7,398 nt of DNA from Bacillota bacterium (GCA_023453725.1 JAEXTB010000158.1:1-7398); one strand, 5' to 3'; counted from the stretch's first letter, positions 1-6,674 are shown. Program-made: numbers and translations. Notes: generated by a model not told the origin, from the sequence alone.

Positions 1-216
1 CTATACGCCTTCACTTCCAGTAACGCTTACTATGCCTTCCTCTATGACTCCTGTGCTGCAAACGGTGGACGCTGAGGGGCGGCAAAGCTTCTTTTCACTA
101 ACGGAATAACCGCGATATCGCTGATACAACAAACGCGAGAGGATGCTACTACGCTTAAAATATTTGCCATTTGGTTTTCCGCCATATGGACACTTCCCGG
201 CATTCTGCATACAAAA
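1..216. other. Unassigned left end; short overlapping open frames
   Basis: I cannot assign a gene here. On the + strand one frame is open from the window edge to a TAA at 107-109 (35 codons, ending in residues LQTVDAEGRQSFFSLTE). It could be the C-terminal tail of a gene converging on rpoD, since the terminator at 213-245 would serve it too. On the - strand a frame is open from inside that terminator to a TAG at 1-3. Its first ATG outside the hairpin is at 208-210, giving about 69 residues with a CPYGG motif near the start. A second - frame runs from ATG 183-185 to TAG 42-44 (47 residues). Neither - frame has a convincing Shine-Dalgarno, and I recognise none of the three. The + strand tail seems the most natural reading, but it is weakly supported. 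Confidence 0.25.
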
Positions 217-245
217 GAGCACAGGCGTTTGCCTGTGCTCTTTTT
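213..245. terminator. Bidirectional intrinsic terminator after rpoD
   Basis: A perfect 10-bp stem, GAGCACAGGC (217-226) with GCCTGTGCTC (231-240), closes a 4-base loop. It is flanked by AAAA on the left (213-216) and TTTTT on the right (241-245). Read leftward it ends the dgt-dnaG-rpoD transcript 14 bases after the rpoD stop, with a TTTTG tail. Read rightward it has a TTTTTATAT tail and could also stop a convergent gene arriving from the left. Confidence 0.9.
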
Positions 246-254
246 ATATCTACT

Positions 255-1334
255 TTATTCTAAGAAGTCCTTGAGCTTTTTGCTACGGCTCGGATGCCGA
301 AGCTTTCGAAGCGCTTTTGCTTCAATCTGACGGATGCGTTCCCTGGTAACGGCAAACTCACGGCCTACTTCTTCCAATGTCCGTGCCTTGCCGTCGTCAA
401 GTCCAAAACGCAGACGCAGCACCTTTACCTCACGCGTGGTGAGCGTATCCAATACGTCCATCAGCTGCTCTTTTAGTAAGGTACCCGCGACCACTTCCGC
501 AGGCGCCGGGGCATCGTCATCCGGGATAAAGTCTCCCAAATGGCTGTCTTCTTCTTCGCCGATGGGGGGCTCCAGCGATACCGGCTCCTGCGCGATTTTT
601 ATGATCTCACGCACCTTTTCTTCCGTGATGCCCATTTCTTTGGCAATCTCATCGGGTCTCGGGTCACGCCCATATTCCTGCAAGAGCTGGCGGTTGACGC
701 GGATGAGCTTATTAATGGTTTCCACCATATGAACCGGAATGCGGATGGTACGGGCCTGATCTGCGATGGCCCTTGTAATCGCCTGTCTAATCCACCAGGT
801 GGCGTAAGTAGAGAATTTATAGCCCTTACGGTAATCAAATTTCTCAACGGCTTTGATCAAGCCGAGATTGCCTTCCTGTATTAAATCAAGGAACAACATG
901 CCGCGCCCGACATACCGCTTTGCTATAGAAACCACCAGCCTCAGGTTTGCTTCTGCTAGCTGCTGCTTAGCGTCCTGATCGCCTTCGGCCATGCGCTGGG
1001 CGATTTCAACTTCCTCCACAGCGGTTAACAACGGAACCTTGCCGATCTCTTTGAGGTACATACGTACCGGATCATCGATATTCAGACCTTCGGATACCGC
1101 AAGCTCCGTTTCAATGGCTGCAATCTCTTCGCTGATATCCGGTGGAAGCTCTACATCCTCCACAACATCAATATTAAGCGCCTCAATCCGGTCGTAAATA
1201 CCTTCGACCTGTTCTTGATCCATTTCCTGCTCTTCCAGAGCATCCATGATTTCTTTGTACGTCAGGACGCCCTTGGATTTGCCTTTTTCCAACAGATCGT
1301 TGATTTTTTTCATGCGGGGTTCTTTGATTTCCAA
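255..1334 (-). CDS. rpoD: RNA polymerase primary sigma factor (sigma-70/sigma-A)
   Basis: Housekeeping sigma factor, which directs RNA polymerase core to -10/-35 promoters. It has 359 residues, the short Gram-positive form. The N-terminal part (about 1-80) is acidic and region 1.1-like. Region 1.2 begins at DDPVRMYLKEIG (87-98). Region 2 spans about 127-198, with the core-binding and -10 recognition segments NLRLVVSIAKRYVGRG and FSTYATWWIRQAITRAI. Region 3 is about 199-270. Region 4 is about 285-355, with the -35 helix-turn-helix EEVGREFAVTRERIRQIEAKALRKLR, and the protein ends HPSRSKKLKDFLE. The start is TTG, chosen because AAGGAGG lies 9 bases upstream. The first ATG (codon 8, 1311-1313) would be about 30 bases from that site. 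It is the last gene of the dgt-dnaG-rpoD operon, 29 bases after dnaG and 14 bases before a terminator. The domain set is intact. rpoD and sigA are alternative names. Confidence 0.97.
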   Translation of the reverse strand: MEIKEPRMKKINDLLEKGKSKGVLTYKEIMDALEEQEMDQEQVEGIYDRIEALNIDVVEDVELPPDISEEIAAIETELAVSEGLNIDDPVRMYLKEIGKVPLLTAVEEVEIAQRMAEGDQDAKQQLAEANLRLVVSIAKRYVGRGMLFLDLIQEGNLGLIKAVEKFDYRKGYKFSTYATWWIRQAITRAIADQARTIRIPVHMVETINKLIRVNRQLLQEYGRDPRPDEIAKEMGITEEKVREIIKIAQEPVSLEPPIGEEEDSHLGDFIPDDDAPAPAEVVAGTLLKEQLMDVLDTLTTREVKVLRLRFGLDDGKARTLEEVGREFAVTRERIRQIEAKALRKLRHPSRSKKLKDFLE

Positions 1335-1343
1335 AGAAAGTCC

Positions 1344-1350
1344 CCTCCTT
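1344..1350 (-). promoter_or_regulatory. Ribosome binding site deciding the rpoD TTG start
   Basis: AAGGAGG on the - strand, followed by two more G residues, lies 9 bases before TTG at 1332-1334. This is the ideal distance and a near-perfect match to the anti-Shine-Dalgarno, so the TTG is preferred over the ATG seven codons later. The site sits in the 29-base gap after the dnaG stop, so rpoD can be translated independently of dnaG. Confidence 0.85.
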
Positions 1351-1363
1351 CTTCCCTATTATT

Positions 1364-3151
1364 CTATTGCTGCACGCGCAGTTTTCTGCGCATGTTATCC
1401 AGCTCCGCTATCTGCCGGGTGAATGCGAGTTTTTCGTCCAGCGACACCGTATCGCCGGTTGAGCGTGCCCGCAGTGCTTTGATCTCTTCCTCCACATCCA
1501 GCAGCCTGATGCGAAGAATGCTATCGTTCGCGAGTTTTTCCGGGTCCGCCATCGCGGCTTCCGTTTCAAGCGCGCCGGAAAGCTGCTGCGTTTCTTCCGG
1601 CGTCAATCCGCTCAACATAAGCGCGATATCCGGTTTGTTCCCTTCTGCATGAGCCGCAAGCAAGGCTTGCGCCATCATGCGGTATACTTCATTGGTAAAT
1701 ACCTGCTCTTCTGATAGCCCGCAGGACGCTACAGCCGCAACCGCCACTTCCCCCTGTAGCATGGCCCGCAAAAGCGCAAGTTCCGCCAATTGCCTTGGCG
1801 AGCTTTCCTCACGGCTCCGCACCCTATCCTGCGTGCGAAAGCGTCCTTGTTCCTGTGATTTCTCCGGTGTAGAACGCTCTCCCTGCGCACGCAGCGCCTC
1901 TACGGTAAAGCCGGTATTGCGCGCAAGCGTTGCATAATACCGTTCGCGCTCCACCGGCTCGAGCCCAGCAATAAAGCGGCAGCCTGCAAGCGCGTACTCT
2001 TCCCGGCCATCCTCCGTGGAAAGATCATACCCGGACGCCATACGCAAAAGCTTGAATGCGTTTAGCGAAAGCGCCTCATCCCGCAGCTTATCAAACGCTT
2101 CTTTGCCGTATTTCCGTGCAAAGTCGTCCGGGTCCAGCCCTTCCGGCATGGTTATCACCCGAACCTTTAATCCTTCCGCCACCAGGATATCAAGACCGCG
2201 CAGCGTTGCGTTCTGGCCCGCGGAGTCCCCATCGTAGGCAATATACACGGTAGATGCGTACCGCCCAATCAGGCGCGCTTGCTGCTGGGTCAGCGAGGTA
2301 CCAAGCGACGCTACCGCATTGGTTACGCCCGCCGCATACAGGCTGATGACATCCATGTAGCCTTCTACCAGTACAATATCGGCAATTTTTGCACCCTTCA
2401 ACAGGTTGAGCGCATAAAGATTATGCCGTTTGCTGTAAATTGGGGTATCGCCCGTATTAATGTACTTTGGGGTATCATTCCCCATTGTACGTGCTCCAAA
2501 CCCCAAAACACGCACATTTGTGCCTATGATTGGAAATGTTACCCTGTTGCGGTAAGCGTCATACACACGGCCTGTCTTGGGGTTCCTTACAAGCAGCCCC
2601 GCTTCAATGAGGTCTTCCTCTGAAAATCCCTCGGAAGTAAGCTGTTTCATCAGCCGATCCCAGGAGTCCGGCGCGTACCCAAGGCCAAAGCGGGTGACAA
2701 TTGCCGCGTCTAGTCCCCTTCTGGCAAGATATGCGCGGGCCTGTGCGCCTTCATCCGTCAGCAGGCATTTGTGGAAAAATTCTGCGGCCGCTTTGGCAGC
2801 GGAATACAGCCGTTCCCTCTTCGCACGTTCCTGCCTGAGCGCTTCATCGTCCGTTTCCTGTGGAAGCTCCATGTTGGCGCGCTGTGCAAGGAAGGCAATC
2901 GCTTCCGCATACGGAAGCCGCTCCATCTCCATTGCAAACTGTACAATACCGCCCCCGGCTCCACATCCAAAACAATAATAAAGCTGCTTGTCCGGCGAAA
3001 CAGAAAAAGAAGGCGTCTTCTCGTTGTGAAAAGGGCAAAGCCCCCACAACTTTTTCCCTTTGGCGCGCAGCGTGACATAGGAGGAAACAAGTGAAACAAT
3101 ATCATTTTTAGACAACAGTGTTTCCATCCACGCTTCATTAAACCGCGCCAT
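1364..3151 (-). CDS. dnaG: DNA primase
   Basis: Makes RNA primers for leading- and lagging-strand DNA synthesis at the replication fork, working with the replicative helicase. From the chosen start it has 595 residues. The N-terminal CHC2 zinc-binding domain has ligands C39, H42, C60 and C63 in CPFH and CFGC. The RNA polymerase core follows, with YRNRVTFPI and VLGFGAR (about 199-221). The Toprim metal site is E263 in VEGYMD plus D307 and D309 in YDGDSAG. A charged, probably flexible linker at about 424-452 leads to the helicase-interacting C-terminal domain (453 to the end). The start is ATG 3149-3151, giving MARFNEAW, which aligns with the usual primase N-terminus and follows a purine-rich Shine-Dalgarno. 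An in-frame ATG 16 codons upstream (3197-3199) has no ribosome site. The gene lies between dgt and rpoD, and all catalytic motifs are present. Confidence 0.97.
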   Translation of the reverse strand: MARFNEAWMETLLSKNDIVSLVSSYVTLRAKGKKLWGLCPFHNEKTPSFSVSPDKQLYYCFGCGAGGGIVQFAMEMERLPYAEAIAFLAQRANMELPQETDDEALRQERAKRERLYSAAKAAAEFFHKCLLTDEGAQARAYLARRGLDAAIVTRFGLGYAPDSWDRLMKQLTSEGFSEEDLIEAGLLVRNPKTGRVYDAYRNRVTFPIIGTNVRVLGFGARTMGNDTPKYINTGDTPIYSKRHNLYALNLLKGAKIADIVLVEGYMDVISLYAAGVTNAVASLGTSLTQQQARLIGRYASTVYIAYDGDSAGQNATLRGLDILVAEGLKVRVITMPEGLDPDDFARKYGKEAFDKLRDEALSLNAFKLLRMASGYDLSTEDGREEYALAGCRFIAGLEPVERERYYATLARNTGFTVEALRAQGERSTPEKSQEQGRFRTQDRVRSREESSPRQLAELALLRAMLQGEVAVAAVASCGLSEEQVFTNEVYRMMAQALLAAHAEGNKPDIALMLSGLTPEETQQLSGALETEAAMADPEKLANDSILRIRLLDVEEEIKALRARSTGDTVSLDEKLAFTRQIAELDNMRRKLRVQQ

Positions 3152-3279
3152 TTTTCCCCCTTCCTTCCCGATGCCGGTACCCGTCTTGGGCATATCCATT
3201 CAAAGAAGCCCTTTTGGGCAACGCCCTAATATATTCGGTACATTTGTACGTATTCCTGCCCAAATATAAAAATTAAATA
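3152..3279 (-). other. dgt-dnaG intergenic gap with small alternative hairpins
   Basis: This gap is 128 bases long and AT-rich on the dgt side. On the - strand it holds a GGGC-GTT-GCCC-AAAA-GGGC series (3226 down to 3208). The middle GCCC can pair with either GGGC, and the second hairpin is followed by UUCUUUG (3207-3201), like a weak attenuator. A 5-bp inverted repeat, GTACA-TT-TGTAC, lies at 3238-3249. A -10-like TATATT (3228-3233) has no matching -35. I see no convincing promoter or strong terminator, so read-through from dgt into dnaG is the simplest reading. Confidence 0.4.
3156..3166 (-). promoter_or_regulatory. Ribosome binding site deciding the dnaG start
   Basis: The - strand reads AAGGAAGGGGG, then AAAA, then ATG at 3149-3151. 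The purine run is a workable Shine-Dalgarno at 4-8 bases. The upstream in-frame ATG (3197-3199) is preceded by a pyrimidine-rich stretch, so the shorter 595-residue primase is preferred. Confidence 0.7.
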
Positions 3280-4299
3280 TTAATTCCACTCTTCCGGCAC
3301 AAACAAACGCTTATAGACGTTGATGGCGTACCGGTCCGTCATGCAGGCAATCCAGTCCGCTACAACGCGCTCGCTGCCGTCTGCCTCCGCATTCGCTAAA
3401 AACTCCTCCGGCAGCTGCTCCATATGCGTCATATAGTATGCAAAGAGGGAGCGCACCACATGCTTGGCCTTTCCTTCTTCGCGCTTTGCGGAAAGATTGA
3501 AGTATACATGGGAGAACATGAAATCCCGCAGTTCCTCAAACGCCCGCTCCATTTCACTGGACATGTGCACCTGCGGCTGCAGAAAGCTATGCTCTACAAC
3601 ATCAATAATCATCGAGTTGATACGCGCGCCGTGGGTTGCACCTACGACGCGGACGCATTCATCCGGCAACTGATCCGGTGATATGACATGCGCGCGTACA
3701 GCGTCGTCAATATCGTGGTTGATATAGGCGATGCGGTCCGAAATGCTCACAACTTTGCCTTCAAGTGTTGCGGGCCTGCCCGATTTTTTATGGTGCAGGA
3801 TACCATCCCGCACTTCATACGTCAGGTTCAATCCAACGCCGTTTTCCAGTTTCTCCACCACGCGCAGGCTTTGCATGTTGTGTTCAAAGCCGCCGGGTAC
3901 AAGCTCGTTTAGTACCTCTTCCCCTGCATGGCCAAACGGCGTATGCCCAAGATCATGCCCCATGGCAATGGCCTCCGTCAGATCCTCATTCAGGCGCAAC
4001 GCCCTTGCGATGGTACGGGCAATCTGGGAAACCTCCAGCGTATGTGTGAGTCTGGTGCGGTAATGATCCCCCTGCGGAGAGAGGAACACCTGCGTCTTAT
4101 GCTTGAGTCTGCGGAAAGACTTGCAATGGATGATACGATCCCTGTCCCGCTGGAACTCCGTCCGGATATCACAGGAATCAAGCGGCTTTTCACGGCCGCG
4201 GGTATTTTCGGAAAGTATGGCATAAGGAGAAAGCGTATCCCGTTCCCGCTGCTGGGTGAACAGCCTGTATTTCGCGCCGCAAAAATCCTTTTCTTCCAT
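3280..4299 (-). CDS. dgt: dGTPase-like HD-domain triphosphohydrolase
   Basis: Belongs to the dGTP triphosphohydrolase (Dgt-like) family of HD-domain enzymes. These split dNTPs into deoxynucleoside and triphosphate and so help control dNTP pools in the cytoplasm. The protein has 339 residues. The family N-terminus TEFQRDRDRIIHCKSFRRLKHKTQVF (48-73) is clear. The metal site is H86 (RTRLTHTLEV), H115-D116 (GHDLGHTPFGHAGEE) and D188 (SISDRIAYINHDIDDA). The length fits the shorter 'deoxyguanosinetriphosphate triphosphohydrolase-like' subgroup rather than the roughly 500-residue enterobacterial Dgt. True substrate preference cannot be read from sequence, and such proteins often act on several dNTPs. 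The start is ATG 4297-4299, 7 bases after GGAGG. An in-frame start 12 codons upstream lacks a site. It is the first gene of the operon with dnaG and rpoD. Confidence 0.93.
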   Translation of the reverse strand: MEEKDFCGAKYRLFTQQRERDTLSPYAILSENTRGREKPLDSCDIRTEFQRDRDRIIHCKSFRRLKHKTQVFLSPQGDHYRTRLTHTLEVSQIARTIARALRLNEDLTEAIAMGHDLGHTPFGHAGEEVLNELVPGGFEHNMQSLRVVEKLENGVGLNLTYEVRDGILHHKKSGRPATLEGKVVSISDRIAYINHDIDDAVRAHVISPDQLPDECVRVVGATHGARINSMIIDVVEHSFLQPQVHMSSEMERAFEELRDFMFSHVYFNLSAKREEGKAKHVVRSLFAYYMTHMEQLPEEFLANAEADGSERVVADWIACMTDRYAINVYKRLFVPEEWN

Positions 4300-4306
4300 T
4301 CGTATT

Positions 4307-4313
4307 CCTCCCG
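4307..4313 (-). promoter_or_regulatory. Ribosome binding site of dgt
   Basis: CGGGAGG on the - strand lies 7 bases before ATG 4297-4299. It fixes the dgt start at MEEKDFCGAKYR rather than at the in-frame codon 36 bases further upstream. Confidence 0.8.
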
Positions 4314-4349
4314 TCCCGGAAAAGCCTACCGGCAATGTCGGGCATCTTA

Positions 4350-4378
4350 ACTGTATTTATACCCCATTTATTTGAAAA
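4350..4378 (-). promoter_or_regulatory. Possible weak promoter for the dgt-dnaG-rpoD operon
   Basis: On the - strand, TTTTCA (4378-4373) and TACAGT (4355-4350) are separated by exactly 17 bases. Each has two mismatches to the sigma-A consensus. The position fits, between the nadE terminator and the dgt ribosome site, and a promoter is expected here because the terminator should cut off nadE transcription. The match is modest, and nearby AT-rich hexamers such as TATAAA (4361-4356) could serve instead. Confidence 0.35.
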
Positions 4379-4396
4379 ATCCTTCTTTATACATAA

Positions 4397-4429
4397 AAAC
4401 AGGCTTTTCTTATAGAGAAAAGCCTGTTT
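4397..4429 (-). terminator. Intrinsic terminator of nadE
   Basis: A perfect 14-bp inverted repeat, AAACAGGCTTTTCT (4397-4410) and AGAAAAGCCTGTTT (4416-4429), has a 5-base loop. On the - strand the stem ends in TTT and runs on as TTATG, giving a U-rich tail 20 or so bases after the nadE stop. On the + strand the tail is poor (TTTCATATC), so it mainly acts leftward. It separates nadE from the dgt operon. Confidence 0.85.
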
Positions 4430-4449
4430 CATATCAATAAAACACCATT

Positions 4450-6372
4450 TTATTTGAGCAAATCGTCAAGCCATGCGGTATTCATGGCGTCACTGGGCAT
4501 ACGCCAGTCCCCGCGCGGAGAGAGCGTGACGGAACCGACCTTGGGGCCGTCCGGCAGGCAGGAACGTTTGAATTGCTGGCTGAAGAAGCGCTTGCAGAAC
4601 ACGGTGAGCCAATGGCGGATGATCGCTTCTTCATATGTCCCGGTAAAGGCATACACTGCCATGCGCAGTACTTTTTCAGGCGTAGCGCCCCAGCGAATCA
4701 TATGATAAAGGAAGAAGTCATGCAGCGCATAGGGGCCTACAAGTTCCTCCGTCTGCTGCGTGATTTTTTCGCCGTCAGCAGGAAGAAGCTCCGGGCTGAC
4801 CGGCGTATCTAAAATATCCATCAGCACATCTTGCAGCGCCTGATCTTTCGCCGTATCCGCAAGGTAGCGGACGATGTGCCGGATTAGAGACTTTGGAACG
4901 GAGGCATTGACCCCGTACATCGACATATGATCCCCGTTGTAGGTTGCCCACCCAAGGGCAAGCTCGGAAAGATCCCCTGTTCCTATCACAATGCCGCCGC
5001 TTTGGTTTGCGATATCCATGAGAACCTGAGTCCGCTCGCGCGCTTGGCCGTTTTCAAACGTCACGTCGAACACATCTTCAGGATGCCCGATATCCTGAAA
5101 ATGCTGTTTGACGGCCGCCGTAATGTCAACCGTCTTGCAGGGAATCCCCAAACAATCGCAGAGTTTTTCCGCATTGGTACGCGTTCTTCCCGTGGTACCA
5201 AAGCAGGGCATCGTTACTGCAAGAATGTCAGATGCGGGCCGTGCTGCAAGTTCCATCGCCCGTACGGCTACAAGCAGAGCAAGCGTAGAATCAAGCCCTC
5301 CAGAGATGCCGATGACCACACTTTTGCAATTGGTATGCTCAATACGTTTTCTCAACCCATGCGCCTGAATACGCAGGATATCCTCGCAGCGCTCGTTGCG
5401 GTCATGCAGATCCTGCGGAATAAACGGCGTAGGCGATATTTCCCTTGTAAGGACAGTTTCCACAGCAGGTAAGGTAAACTCCGTCACAACATACGGTACA
5501 TGCCCTTCGAGAGGCTCTATGCTGAACGTTGTCATACGGCGGCGCTCATGAATGAGCCGTTTGCAGTCGATTTCCGTTTCAATATAAGCCGTCTCTTGCG
5601 CGAATGGCTCTGTTTCCTTTAATATGGCGCCGTTTTCCGCAATGAGGTTGTGCCCTGCAAACACCATATCGGTTGTCGATTCTCCATGACCGGCATCCGC
5701 GTACAGGTATGCGCTGCAAAGGCGGGCGCTCTGGCTTTTTACAAGCAGCCTTCTGTATGCGTCCTTGCCGATGGTTTCATCACTTGCAGAGAGATTAAGG
5801 ATGACCGTAGCCCCCTCGTTGGCAAGTGTGTTGGAAGGCGGGCAGGGTACCCAAAGGTCTTCACAGATTTCTATCCCCACGCAAAGTTCGCGCATTGTGG
5901 CGCAGCGGAACAGCTGACGCGTACCAAACGGGACACATTCCCCACCCAGCATAATCTCGCTTTGGCGGCGGGGCGCGGGGGTAAACTGCCGCAGTTCGTA
6001 AAACTCTCCATAATTCGGCAAATGCGTTTTTGGCACCACGCCAAGTATACTGCCGTTATATAAGACAGCGGCACAGTTGTAAAGCTTGTCCGCGTGACGA
6101 AGGGGAACGCCAAGCACAACAAGCATGTGAACGTCTTTGGTGTGTTCCTTTAATAAAAAAAGCGCGTTTTGCGCAGCGTCGAGCAGCGTATCATGCAAAA
6201 AAAGATCCGCGCAGGTATAGCCTGTCAGGCAAAGCTCCGGCAGCAGCAGGACGCCTACTCCGTTTTTACTCGCGCGGTCTATGATCTCTATCATGCGCGC
6301 GGCATTGTATGCGCAATCCCCTACGCGAATATTTGGAGTAGCTGCCGCTACCTTTACAAACCCATGCCTCAT
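4450..6372 (-). CDS. nadE: Glutamine-dependent NAD+ synthetase
   Basis: Last step of NAD+ synthesis: deamido-NAD+ + ATP + glutamine gives NAD+. This is the long two-domain form (640 residues) also found in Mycobacterium tuberculosis and eukaryotes, not the short ammonia-only enzyme. The N-terminal nitrilase-fold glutaminase domain (about 1-290) has the catalytic triad E46 (LLLPELCLTGY), K115 (VPKTHLPNYGEF) and C170 (GIEICEDLWVP). The C-terminal synthetase domain (about 325-640) has the ATP pyrophosphatase loop SGGLDST (357-363), GTGDLSELALGWATYNGDHMSMYG (464-487) and a conserved end with FKRSCLPDGPKVGSVTLSPRGDWRMPSD. Ammonia should pass between the two sites by a tunnel, as in the family. The start is ATG 6370-6372, 5 bases after GGGAGG. 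The gene is monocistronic, with its own promoter (6463-6491) and terminator (4397-4429). All key residues are present. Confidence 0.97.
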   Translation of the reverse strand: MRHGFVKVAAATPNIRVGDCAYNAARMIEIIDRASKNGVGVLLLPELCLTGYTCADLFLHDTLLDAAQNALFLLKEHTKDVHMLVVLGVPLRHADKLYNCAAVLYNGSILGVVPKTHLPNYGEFYELRQFTPAPRRQSEIMLGGECVPFGTRQLFRCATMRELCVGIEICEDLWVPCPPSNTLANEGATVILNLSASDETIGKDAYRRLLVKSQSARLCSAYLYADAGHGESTTDMVFAGHNLIAENGAILKETEPFAQETAYIETEIDCKRLIHERRRMTTFSIEPLEGHVPYVVTEFTLPAVETVLTREISPTPFIPQDLHDRNERCEDILRIQAHGLRKRIEHTNCKSVVIGISGGLDSTLALLVAVRAMELAARPASDILAVTMPCFGTTGRTRTNAEKLCDCLGIPCKTVDITAAVKQHFQDIGHPEDVFDVTFENGQARERTQVLMDIANQSGGIVIGTGDLSELALGWATYNGDHMSMYGVNASVPKSLIRHIVRYLADTAKDQALQDVLMDILDTPVSPELLPADGEKITQQTEELVGPYALHDFFLYHMIRWGATPEKVLRMAVYAFTGTYEEAIIRHWLTVFCKRFFSQQFKRSCLPDGPKVGSVTLSPRGDWRMPSDAMNTAWLDDLLK

Positions 6373-6456
6373 AGTTTCCTCCCGATTGTCCTTGCTTACA
6401 GGCGGCCCATTGTAAATCCGCCAATGCTTAGATTACCCTGCCGTGGTGCATTTTAC
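6373..6456 (-). other. nadE leader with two overlapping inverted repeats
   Basis: This is the predicted untranslated leader, about 84 bases from the expected start near 6456. It holds a GGCGG (6401-6405)/CCGCC (6418-6422) repeat and a TTACA (6396-6400)/TGTAA (6411-6415) repeat. The two interlock, so in RNA only one of the hairpins can form at a time. Neither is followed by a U tract. The Shine-Dalgarno (6378-6383) is outside both. I recognise no known riboswitch class here. Confidence 0.35.
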
Positions 6457-6462
6457 TATTGT

Positions 6463-6491
6463 ATTGTACTTCCCTGAGTTGGGACCGTCAA
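6463..6491 (-). promoter_or_regulatory. Sigma-A-type promoter of nadE
   Basis: On the - strand the -35 box TTGACG (6491-6486) and -10 box TACAAT (6468-6463) are separated by 17 bases. Each differs from consensus at one position. Transcription should start near 6456, giving a leader of about 84 bases. It is the best leftward promoter in the window. Confidence 0.8.
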
Positions 6492-6571
6492 CCTGCCGCG
6501 CATGCTGAGGTTTGCCGATACCGAGCAGTGGCGGTAAACGTGCGGCATATGAAAATAATCATATTCTGTCG
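6492..6571. other. Spacer between divergent promoters, with inverted repeats
   Basis: These 80 bases lie between the -35 boxes of the two divergent promoters. They contain a perfect inverted repeat, ATATGA (6547-6552)/TCATAT (6559-6564), with a 6-base gap, ending 7 bases before the rightward -35 box. To its left are the GC-richer interrupted repeats TACCG/CGGTA and TGCCGC/GCGGCA. No open frame of note is present. The repeats could be operator sites, but no regulator family can be named from them. Confidence 0.35.
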
Positions 6572-6600
6572 TTTACAGCCATATAACCCAACATTATAAT
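6572..6600 (+). promoter_or_regulatory. Sigma-A-type promoter of the envelope gene
   Basis: The -35 box TTTACA (6572-6577) and the perfect -10 box TATAAT (6595-6600) are separated by exactly 17 bases. The start of transcription should be near 6607, giving a leader of about 68 bases. The leader contains the 10-bp palindrome TGCATATGCA (6648-6657) just before the ribosome site. Confidence 0.85.
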
Positions 6601-6674
6601 AAAGCTATATAAGAAAACGTATATGCTTAAGATCACTTATCTAACTTTGCATATGCATAGAAGGAGTCCGGCGT

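Noticed and set aside
3152..3199. N-terminal extension of dnaG from an upstream ATG
   Set aside because: The residues (MDMPKTGTGIGKEGGK) do not look like primase sequence and there is no Shine-Dalgarno before that ATG; the purine run serves the ATG at 3149-3151.
4300..4335. N-terminal extension of dgt by 12 codons
   Set aside because: The stretch includes the strong GGGAGGA ribosome site of the ATG at 4297-4299, so it is leader rather than coding.
3928..4350. 140-codon open frame on the + strand across dgt
   Set aside because: Opposite the HD catalytic core of dgt and continuing over its start; explained by the real gene on the other strand.
4927..5472. 181-codon open frame on the + strand within nadE
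   Set aside because: It lies wholly opposite the conserved synthetase domain of nadE, has no ribosome site and its translation is rich in basic residues without any family signature; a shadow frame.
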